Shown: one piece after another, positions 57,598 through 64,000 of the stretch
How positions within the stretch are numbered: the first letter of the stretch is position 1
How the letters are laid out: each line of letters begins with the position of its first letter
Assembly: GCA_022538095.1 (NCBI GenBank)
Contig: JAKYXN010000030.1
Location: forward strand, 1-64,000
Length of the DNA stretch: 64,000 nucleotides
DNA from: Puniceicoccaceae bacterium K14
Lineage (GTDB): Bacteria > Verrucomicrobiota > Verrucomicrobiia > Opitutales > Opitutaceae
Direction: 5' to 3'
Program-made: the position numbers and the translations under genes
Notes under the pieces: model-generated
The model's database searches: none
The model's input: only the letters and a program-made list of their open reading frames with translations
What the model was told of the DNA's origin: nothing

Positions 57598-59034
57598 ATG
57601 AAATACTCGAAATTATTTATAATCATTCTATCGCTCGTTGGACTGGCCTCCCGTTCTTCGGCAATTGAGGAAACCTATTTGTTTGAAGCCAAGAACGGCA
57701 CTCAAGTACAGAGCTTTCGGGGGAGTCTTGTAGTACCGGAAAATCGTGTCGATTCGGAGAGTCGCCAAATCAGTCTGACCTATATTCGGTTTCCCTCGAC
57801 CTCTGATAATCCAGGTAATCCGATTGTCTATCTTGCTGGAGGTCCGGGTGGATCGGGTATTGAAACTGCCAAAGGAAGACGCTTTCCCTTATTCATGGCG
57901 ATGCGTGAATTTGGGGATGTGATTGCTCTAGACCAAAGAGGAACTGGGCAGTCGAATGACATTCCAATATTCAAAAGTCCCGAGAAAGCTCCCTTAGATG
58001 AAGCTTTGTCTGTCGATGCGATGAAAGTGGGACTTTTGTCGGCATCTAAGAAGGCAGCAGACTTCTGGAAAAGTAAAGGAGTTGATATCTCTGGATACAA
58101 TACGCGCGAAAGCGCTCTTGATTTGGAAGACCTCAGGCTTTTGCTCGGTGCCGAGAAACTGACGCTTTGGGGGATTAGCTATGGTTCGCATTTGGCCATG
58201 GCGGCTCTTCGCGAAATGCCCGGAAAAATTGATAGAGTAGTCATCGCTGCAGTAGAAGGGCTAGAGCAAACAGTTAAGTATCCTGCTCGTACGGACGCAT
58301 ACTTTGATCGATTGCAGGCAGCAATAGATGAGGATCTTCAAGCGGCCAAGGCCTTTCCTGATTTGAAAGATCTAATGAAGCGAGTTCATCAGAAGTATGA
58401 AGCAGAACCGAAGATCGTTCATTTTCAGAGTAGATCTGGAGAGATGATTGAAATGACTGTGGGTAAAGTAGAACTACAATTGATGGCCTCGTTCATGATC
58501 GCAGATCCCGATCAAGCAGTTAATCTTCCAGGTTTGTATTCTATGCTCGATGCGGGTGACTTCAGTTTCGTGGCTCCTCAGATCTATCATTACATAAGAA
58601 ACAGAGGGATTCACTTTCGTGGGATGCCGGAAGCGATGGATATCATGTCGGGGGTATCCGAATTTCGGTTGGCAAAAATAGAAGAGCAATCGGAAGGTGC
58701 TATCTTGGGAGACTTGTTGAATTTTCCGATGCCGCATCTCGTCGGAGGAATGGGCCTTGAGGACTTGGGAGAAACGTTTCGATCGCCACTTATCTCCGAG
58801 GTGCCTACGCTAGCGTTATCTGGAACTCTGGATGGACGTACATATCCAGAATCTGCTAAAGAGGCTCTTGCGGAGTTTTCTAACCTGACCCATGTTATAG
58901 TTCACAACGGCGGACACAATGTGTATATGCAGGATCCGGTAATCAGTGAGGTGATTCTCAATTTTATGAGAGGAGAGGAAGTGGCAACCGAGGTGATTGT
59001 GGATGTCCCGAGCTTCTTACCACAGTCTCAGTAG
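57598..59034 (+). CDS. secreted alpha/beta hydrolase of the proline-iminopeptidase/TAP family
   Basis: About 478 residues with a signal peptide (KYSKLFIIILSLVGLASRSSA). The oxyanion region AGGPGGSG, the nucleophile Ser194 in WGISYGSHLAM, the acid in SGTLDGRTYPE and the His in VHNGGHNVY build the triad of S33 peptidases that remove N-terminal residues. The open frame starts at GTG 57562, but ATG 57598 gives a standard signal peptide and is preferred. Its 3' end overlaps the convergent DUF1295 gene by 18 bp. Confidence 0.88.
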   Translation: MKYSKLFIIILSLVGLASRSSAIEETYLFEAKNGTQVQSFRGSLVVPENRVDSESRQISLTYIRFPSTSDNPGNPIVYLAGGPGGSGIETAKGRRFPLFMAMREFGDVIALDQRGTGQSNDIPIFKSPEKAPLDEALSVDAMKVGLLSASKKAADFWKSKGVDISGYNTRESALDLEDLRLLLGAEKLTLWGISYGSHLAMAALREMPGKIDRVVIAAVEGLEQTVKYPARTDAYFDRLQAAIDEDLQAAKAFPDLKDLMKRVHQKYEAEPKIVHFQSRSGEMIEMTVGKVELQLMASFMIADPDQAVNLPGLYSMLDAGDFSFVAPQIYHYIRNRGIHFRGMPEAMDIMSGVSEFRLAKIEEQSEGAILGDLLNFPMPHLVGGMGLEDLGETFRSPLISEVPTLALSGTLDGRTYPESAKEALAEFSNLTHVIVHNGGHNVYMQDPVISEVILNFMRGEEVATEVIVDVPSFLPQSQ

Positions 59035-59886
59035 TAAAACAGGGGTCCGGCTCTTGTACTCTTGGTAGTCTGGTTGATCGCCCCATTTTTCATCAGAACT
59101 CCTTTCAAGTAGTGGTATACCGCTGACATAAATTAAGAGTATCGCCACAAGAACAGGAGAAAGGAGAGTTATCAATTGCCACCCTTGAAGAAGAGGGTAT
59201 GCGACAACAGCGACGCCGAGCCACAAAAGAATTTCGCCAAAATAGTTTGGATGACGCGAGCGTGACCATAGTCCGCTTTGTATGAATCTTCCTTTGTTCT
59301 GCGGAACCGAGGAAAATTTCTTCTTTTGCCGGTCGGCTATAGCTTCGATGGCAAAACCTGCAATCCACAAAACTGTCCCCAGATAGTAGTAAGAACCTAC
59401 CTCTGAGGTTTTACTTGAGGTGATGGCGGCGACGGCTGCGGCAGAGGTGAATGTGACCCACAGGCCTTGGAGCGTCCAAGCGCAAAGGAAACGAACGGGC
59501 GACTTTTTTAAGGCGTCGAAGCGTCTGTCTTTGCCAGCTTTGTGCATTCGTTGAAAAAGGTAGGTTCCTAAGCGTGTAGCCCAGATCATCACCATTAAAA
59601 ATAGAGTGATCCTTCGAAGCTCGAAATTACCACTCACTGAAATGGATAAAATAGATATGGAAACAAAGGTTAAGCTACCCGTCAGGTCAAAGTACTTTTC
59701 CGTGCTTTTAAGGTAGGAAGGAATGAAAACAATCCACTGGATCGCGAAAGCTACTAGAGTCGTCACGGCGAATGTGGGCGCTAGGAAAATTGTAACCGTT
59801 CTATCGCTGCCTGCAACGGCTAGACCGAATCCGAGTAGTAAAACAGCGAAGGTCGCGAATAGCGTATTGCGGTCCTGTGTCTTCAT
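59017..59886 (-). CDS. DUF1295 / steroid 5-alpha-reductase-like membrane protein
   Basis: About 289 residues with several membrane helices. The C-terminal part shows SGLWSRSRHPNYFGEILLW, the hallmark of the 5-alpha-reductase/isoprenylcysteine-methyltransferase fold, and ERSSDEKWGDQPDYQEYKSRTP at the end. ATG at 59886 is chosen because the longer frame (to 59949) would overlap the preceding gene. In this operon it may reduce a double bond in a modified lipid; that role is inference. It is the last gene of the lipid operon. Confidence 0.85.
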   Translation of the reverse strand: MKTQDRNTLFATFAVLLLGFGLAVAGSDRTVTIFLAPTFAVTTLVAFAIQWIVFIPSYLKSTEKYFDLTGSLTFVSISILSISVSGNFELRRITLFLMVMIWATRLGTYLFQRMHKAGKDRRFDALKKSPVRFLCAWTLQGLWVTFTSAAAVAAITSSKTSEVGSYYYLGTVLWIAGFAIEAIADRQKKKFSSVPQNKGRFIQSGLWSRSRHPNYFGEILLWLGVAVVAYPLLQGWQLITLLSPVLVAILLIYVSGIPLLERSSDEKWGDQPDYQEYKSRTPVLLLRLW

Positions 59887-59903
59887 TTTAGAGAGCGACG
59901 TAA

Positions 59904-60404
59904 TCAGTCGATCGGCTCGAAGCTGAATGGGGAATCCGGCCCCAGCCAAATTGAAAAGTATATCTTGTGGAAATCGCTGCCAGCGATCGTCTTCAAGGGC
60001 TTGTCGTTTCGGAAAAGAGTCGTTCCTTTGTCAGGCTGATAAAAGAGTTTTAGCTCGTCCCCTACAGTTACATTCTCGTAGAGAGCGTTGATCGCTTCTA
60101 GCTCCTTTGAGATAGTTGACAGCTCGGATTGATTGTAGCTCTTGTTGAGGATTTTGTCTGCTGCTTGGATGAGTTGTTTTTTGGTGATTTTTCGTTTGTA
60201 TACGAATTTCAGAGACTTGGAAAATTCACCTAGGCGATCGTCATTTTTGTTCTCGAGACGGGTAGAGTAAGTGGCCTCAAAGAGTGGGATAAATCCTAAG
60301 TACTTGTATTTTGTCGAGGCAACCGAGCTTAGGTTGCCTAATTCCGCTTGGAGGGGAGGGGAGAGCGATGTTAGAAAAAATACGATGAGGGCGATTGATT
60401 TCAT
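59904..60404 (-). CDS. chalcone-isomerase-like exported protein
   Basis: A 166-residue exported protein with a signal peptide ending near LSPPLQA (residue 20). YKYLGFIPLFEATYST, KSLKFVYKRKITKKQLIQAA, LYENVTVGDELKLFYQPD and the closing FHKIYFSIWLGPDSPF match the Chalcone_3/CHI-like family found beside CFA-synthase genes. The family has no proven activity; fatty-acid binding is plausible. Its ATG overlaps the desaturase stop by 4 nt. Confidence 0.75.
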   Translation of the reverse strand: MKSIALIVFFLTSLSPPLQAELGNLSSVASTKYKYLGFIPLFEATYSTRLENKNDDRLGEFSKSLKFVYKRKITKKQLIQAADKILNKSYNQSELSTISKELEAINALYENVTVGDELKLFYQPDKGTTLFRNDKPLKTIAGSDFHKIYFSIWLGPDSPFSFEPID

Positions 60405-61129
60405 TTAACCGGGTGTACGATTCCAACTTTGCTCATCAGCCAAATGACCGGGTAGGCGAAGTCTAGCTCGTACCAGCGTGTAGCGAAGTTTAGACGATTT
60501 GGGTATTTGTGGTGGTTGTTCTGAAAGGTCTCACCGACGAAGAGTATGTCCCAGGGGAAGGTGTTTCGTGATTCATCTTTTGTTTTGTAGTTACGGTATC
60601 CATACTTGTGGCCGCACCAGTTCACAAACGCTCCGTGAATCGGCCCCATTAGAAAGTGAATCGGCAGCAACAAGAAAAGCCATAGGCTAGGAGCAAAGGC
60701 AAAGTATATCCAGGCGTAGGCAGCGCAGAAAAGAAGACGAATAGTGTGACTGTTACCCAACTGATCGACTGAGTTCCACACTGGAAGGTTTTGGATGTAT
60801 GGCGAACTTGATTTTCGATCTCCGCGTTTGAAGTCCATATAAACGTTCTTTGTGTTTACCATCATGGAAAATACGTCTTCGAAGAAGTGAGGCGAGTGAG
60901 GGTCATCTTCAGTGTCACTGTGTTTGTGGTGTTCAAGATGAAGTTGGGCGTACGACTTTGGGTGCAGGAAAGAGGAGCCTTGTGAGAGGAAGGTGAACAA
61001 ATAAAAGAACTTTTCCCAAAATGGGCTCAAGGTGAACATGCGATGAGCCATGTATCTATGCAGGAAAAAGCTCTGGGCGAATACACTCGCATACCAGTGT
61101 AGCAAAAAAAATCCGATTATTATCAACAT
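60401..61129 (-). CDS. fatty-acid (acyl-CoA/lipid) desaturase
   Basis: About 242 residues, integral membrane, di-iron. Three His boxes are present: HRYMAH, HLEHH in QLHLEHHKHSDTEDD, and NNHHKYP. They introduce a double bond into an acyl chain. The open frame begins at 61192, but ATG 61129 has AGAGGA at normal distance and avoids overlap with the preceding gene. The protein is shorter than typical delta-9 desaturases (about 300+). The neighbours suggest action on a membrane lipid rather than free acyl-CoA. Confidence 0.88.
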   Translation of the reverse strand: MLIIIGFFLLHWYASVFAQSFFLHRYMAHRMFTLSPFWEKFFYLFTFLSQGSSFLHPKSYAQLHLEHHKHSDTEDDPHSPHFFEDVFSMMVNTKNVYMDFKRGDRKSSSPYIQNLPVWNSVDQLGNSHTIRLLFCAAYAWIYFAFAPSLWLFLLLPIHFLMGPIHGAFVNWCGHKYGYRNYKTKDESRNTFPWDILFVGETFQNNHHKYPNRLNFATRWYELDFAYPVIWLMSKVGIVHPVK

Positions 61130-61152
61130 AGTAATCCTCTCGCTTTTCCCGC

Positions 61153-62172
61153 CTAGGCCCGTTTTTTCAATGTATAATGTGAAACACCCCATTCACTGCC
61201 GTCCTTGTATCCAAATAACTCAGCACAGGATAGATAGAAAAGTCGCCAGCGCCACATCCATTGCTTTGCGTTGCCTGCTCCGTAAGTATTTTCGAACAAT
61301 CTCAGAATCTCATCCGAATGTTGATTCATGTTATCTAGCCAAGCGTTCGCCGTTTTTTCGTAATGGGTTCCGTCGAGGTACCAATTGTTGGTAAATTCGA
61401 GATGCTTGTTGAAGCTCGGTAGGAGATCGTGGGAGGGCATGATCCCTCCCGTGAAGAAATACTTCGCCATCCATTCGTTGTTGTTGGAAGCATCGAATTC
61501 GTAGGCTAACTTGCGGTGAGAGAATACATGAATGAACATGATCGACTTTTCATGCAGCCAGGTGGAAATACGTTCGAACAAGGCTGAATGGTTTCGCACG
61601 TGCTCCAACATTTCTACAGATACGATGCGATCAAATTTTGTTTGGGGATCGAACTCGTTGATGTCGCAAGTCGTTACGATGATGTTGTTCAATCTACGTT
61701 TACGGGTTTCTTCGCGAATTGAAACTGCCTGAGTCTTGGAGTTGGATACAGAGAGAATTGTTGAATCAGGGTATTGCTTGGCTGCCCAGAGAGAAAAAGA
61801 TCCCCACCCACAACCGAGATCGAGGATTTTCTGCCCATTCTCAAGTTGTGCTCTCTCGGCGATTTGTTGCAGAGAAGCGGCCTCCGCCTCATTCAAATTG
61901 CTGCATCCTTCCGGCCAAAAGGCGGAACTGTACTTGAGATGTTCACCCAAGCAAAGTTGGTAAAAGCGCGTTGGAACTTCGTAGTGTTGCTCGTTGGCTG
62001 AGTCGGTGTCGATTGCGATTTGACTAGAGGTGAGTTCTTTAATGAAAGACTGCTGCTCTGCTTCGGTTTTGGAGCGTTCGATGTTAAGTTTGTTGTTTAC
62101 TCGACTGCGAATCCCCATTCGCAGCAACCAGTAGGGAAGGAGACCTTTTTCGGCGATTGCTATTGTATTCAT
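61153..62172 (-). CDS. cyclopropane-fatty-acid-synthase-like methyltransferase (second copy)
   Basis: A 339-residue SAM enzyme. Features are YEVPTRFYQLCLGEHLKYSS, the SAM loop ILDLGCGWGSFSLWAAKQYP and VSVEMLEHVRNH. It shares the class fold with the preceding cfa product but is shorter at the N-terminus and clearly diverged. Such second copies in this cluster may methylate or rearrange the acyl chain. It overlaps the first copy by 4 nt. Confidence 0.85.
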   Translation of the reverse strand: MNTIAIAEKGLLPYWLLRMGIRSRVNNKLNIERSKTEAEQQSFIKELTSSQIAIDTDSANEQHYEVPTRFYQLCLGEHLKYSSAFWPEGCSNLNEAEAASLQQIAERAQLENGQKILDLGCGWGSFSLWAAKQYPDSTILSVSNSKTQAVSIREETRKRRLNNIIVTTCDINEFDPQTKFDRIVSVEMLEHVRNHSALFERISTWLHEKSIMFIHVFSHRKLAYEFDASNNNEWMAKYFFTGGIMPSHDLLPSFNKHLEFTNNWYLDGTHYEKTANAWLDNMNQHSDEILRLFENTYGAGNAKQWMWRWRLFYLSCAELFGYKDGSEWGVSHYTLKKRA

Positions 62173-63434
62173 GATGCTAGGCTCGTGAGTGTATTGGGCT
62201 GTTGTTTTGTTTTGTTATCCAATTCGAATTGGAAGGCGGTTTCATCTGCTCGTCCGAATACGATTTGGCACACGTTTACGTGGCGTTGTAGGAATCCGGC
62301 TTCGCAGTAGCAGAGGTAGTAGACCCATTTGTTCTTGAAGGCTTCGTCGAATCCCATTTTTTGGATTTCGGGCCAATTGTTGAGGAAGCGTGTTTTCCAT
62401 TCGCGTAGCGTCCTGGCGTAGTGAATGCCAAAACTTTCCATGTGGTATAGATCCAGTTCTCCTTGTTTTTCTGCGTTCTCGATGAGGGCGTGATTCGAAG
62501 GTAAATGCGAGCCCGGAAAAATGTGTTTTTGTATCCAATCTACCTTGCGGCTCGAATTATCGTAGACTGGGTTCGGGCATGTGATTGCTTGGATAGCGAT
62601 CAGACCGTCTGGAGCGAGTAGTGTTTCCAGCTGTTTGAAATAAGAGCTAAGGAATTCTTGTCCCACGGCTTCGATCATCTCGATGGATACAATTCGATCG
62701 TATTTTCCAGTGAGCTGGCGGTAGTCAGTTTGGATGAGATTGATTTTGCCTTGTAGACCAGCAGCTTCAATACGGATTTTGGCTTCGTCGAATTGATTTT
62801 GAGAAATCGTGGTGGCTGTTACCTTGCAGCCGTAGTTTTTGACAGCGTACATGGAGAATCCGCCCCAACCGCATCCGACTTCGAGTACGTGGTTCGTTTC
62901 GTCCAGGCCTAATTTACGGCAAATACGGTCGTATTTTTCGTACTGGGATTCTTCTAAGATCGTACTTGAGTCGGTGAAGTATCCCGAGGAGTAGGTCATG
63001 CTTGGATCGAGGAAGGCTTTATAGAAATCATTCCCCAGGTCATAGTGTGCATGAATATTGGCTACGCTTTGTTCAATGGTGTTGCGATTTCGGTAGTGAA
63101 GGGTGAAATTGCCCAAGGAGTTTACCCTCTTAATCATAGCCGCTAGCATCGGGCTTGTATTCGGTTCGATGTAACGTTTATTTTCTAAAAACCATATAAG
63201 TACGCCCGTTAGATTATTGGAGGTCCAGTAGCCGAGTTGATAGCTTTCGCCGAGTCCCATGGCGCCTTTGTTGGCGACTTTTTGGAAAAAGCGGTCGTCA
63301 TTTATGTTTAGCTGGAGCTTATGGCTGAAATTGCCGCACTGAATTTGTTCACTGTCTGGGAGTGTGATTGTGAGGCCGCCAATGGTGCCTTTTTGCAGGC
63401 ACTTGAGTATGGTTTTCTTATAGAGTGATAGCAT
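62169..63434 (-). CDS. cfa: cyclopropane-fatty-acyl-phospholipid synthase
   Basis: About 421 residues. It adds a methylene from SAM to a double bond in membrane phospholipid chains. YDLGNDFYKAFLDPSMTYSS, the SAM loop VLEVGCGWGGFSMYAVKNYG, IVSIEMIEAVGQEF, and CYCEAGFLQRHVNVCQIVFG near the end are diagnostic. ATG 63434 is preferred over 63467, which would overlap the DUF1365 gene. The N-terminal region (about 30-130) is the lipid-binding part. Confidence 0.93.
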   Translation of the reverse strand: MLSLYKKTILKCLQKGTIGGLTITLPDSEQIQCGNFSHKLQLNINDDRFFQKVANKGAMGLGESYQLGYWTSNNLTGVLIWFLENKRYIEPNTSPMLAAMIKRVNSLGNFTLHYRNRNTIEQSVANIHAHYDLGNDFYKAFLDPSMTYSSGYFTDSSTILEESQYEKYDRICRKLGLDETNHVLEVGCGWGGFSMYAVKNYGCKVTATTISQNQFDEAKIRIEAAGLQGKINLIQTDYRQLTGKYDRIVSIEMIEAVGQEFLSSYFKQLETLLAPDGLIAIQAITCPNPVYDNSSRKVDWIQKHIFPGSHLPSNHALIENAEKQGELDLYHMESFGIHYARTLREWKTRFLNNWPEIQKMGFDEAFKNKWVYYLCYCEAGFLQRHVNVCQIVFGRADETAFQFELDNKTKQQPNTLTSLAS

Positions 63435-63438
63435 CGGG

Positions 63439-64000
63439 TTAATTAACTGGATGGTTCTTGCTCGCAATGTACACGCGGGTATTTGTTTGCTGGTGACGGT
63501 TTGCTGATTTTCGGCGAACCGTGATTCCTTTACAGTAAAGGAGAAACGCCTGCCAGTGAATGGCGAAGACTATTGAAAGCGTTATTGCTGGAAAACGAAG
63601 CAGGTATAAGGCGAGCTTGTTATCTGTTAAGCTTACCTTTTTTCCGAAGAGGGCACTTTTGAAAAAGACCTTTTGTTTCTCAGATTGGTTGATGGTCAGA
63701 CGGAGATTATCAGTAGGGGGCTTTAGCGTGAAGTGGAATTGCGTATCGAGGTCGCTGAACGGTGAAACATAGAAGTTTTTGATTTGTTTAGATTCTGTTT
63801 CTTCTGAGGGAATGAAATACATTTTCTGCTCATTGAATGTATTTGCGACTTCAGCGATTGAACAGAGGGGGTCGCCCGAGGTGTCGGAAACGAAGTAAAA
63901 GGACACCGGATTGAAAACGTGGCCAAAGCTTCGTAAGTGGGTGAGTAGGTAAACTTTGCCAATTTCTCGATTAATGCCCTGGTTTTTCAGATAAGAAAGG
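63439..64000 (-). CDS. DUF1365 family protein, 5' end cut by the window
   Basis: The frame continues past the first ATG (63906) to the right edge: the upstream bases translate as YLKNQGINREIGKVYLLTH and then LRSFGHVFNPVSFYFV, the diagnostic DUF1365 sequence. So the gene is partial here, with at least 187 codons visible, and FTLKPPTDNLRLTI and HWQAFLLYCKG follow. DUF1365 proteins are regularly encoded beside CFA synthases and an FAD-dependent oxidase; the oxidase would lie beyond 64000. The stop is 4 bp before the cfa start. The molecular function is unknown. Confidence 0.88.
   Translation of the reverse strand, partial: LSYLKNQGINREIGKVYLLTHLRSFGHVFNPVSFYFVSDTSGDPLCSIAEVANTFNEQKMYFIPSEETESKQIKNFYVSPFSDLDTQFHFTLKPPTDNLRLTINQSEKQKVFFKSALFGKKVSLTDNKLALYLLRFPAITLSIVFAIHWQAFLLYCKGITVRRKSANRHQQTNTRVYIASKNHPVN

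Overview
The window looks like chromosome from a free-living, Gram-negative, probably marine member of the Verrucomicrobiota, closest in character to Opitutae/Puniceicoccales-type bacteria. This is inferred from gene content, not from a marker gene. Supporting signs are large secreted proteins with malectin-like and fibronectin type III modules, an unnamed ~130-residue C-terminal domain that recurs here and that I recall from Opitutales secreted proteins, PQQ-type propeller dehydrogenases, a sodium-pump decarboxylase with methylmalonyl-CoA mutase, moderate G+C, and many starts without a Shine-Dalgarno sequence. No rRNA, tRNA, CRISPR array, intact insertion sequence or prophage was recognised.

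Layout. 1-1286: gene-poor, with a decayed coding remnant (115-504), a small ORF abutting the next gene and a hairpin. 1287-14672 (+): the most striking block, a single-module type I polyketide synthase followed by a PhcB-like SAM methyltransferase, a PhcS-like membrane sensor kinase and two PhcR/PhcQ-like response regulators. This resembles the phcBSRQ quorum-sensing operon of Ralstonia, but with a dedicated polyketide synthase in front. 14684-17785 (-): an Asp-box propeller protein and a LytS/LytT-type two-component pair. 18054-23417 (+): secreted propeller proteins, a small MscS channel and a CAT-fold acetyltransferase. 23421-31310 (-): a 2629-residue secreted modular protein with four malectin-like modules in an exact 1020-bp register.

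31556-37537 (-) and 37720-43182 (+): a divergent methylmalonyl-CoA locus. It holds CoA-transferase, decarboxylase beta subunit, biotin carrier, gamma subunit, carboxyltransferase and epimerase on one side, and the two mutase subunits plus the MeaB GTPase on the other. Together these can interconvert succinate and propionate, with decarboxylation coupled to Na+ export. 43184-47734 (-): proC, a receiver-kinase hybrid, folD, a secreted protein and an RsuA/RluB-type pseudouridine synthase. 47979-50832 (+): fabG-acpP-fabF-ndk, with a strong hairpin between acpP and fabF and a clear terminator after ndk. 51041-59034: a chemoreceptor, a cytochrome c-sugar dehydrogenase fusion, a GNAT acetyltransferase, a second LytS/LytT-type pair and a secreted alpha/beta hydrolase.

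59017-64000 (-): a tightly packed membrane-lipid operon (DUF1365, two cyclopropane-fatty-acid-synthase-like enzymes, a fatty-acid desaturase, a chalcone-isomerase-like protein and a DUF1295 membrane reductase), whose first visible gene runs off the right edge. Signal transduction is dense: two LytTR pairs, a receiver-kinase hybrid, a chemoreceptor and the Phc-like phosphorelay all lie within 64 kb.
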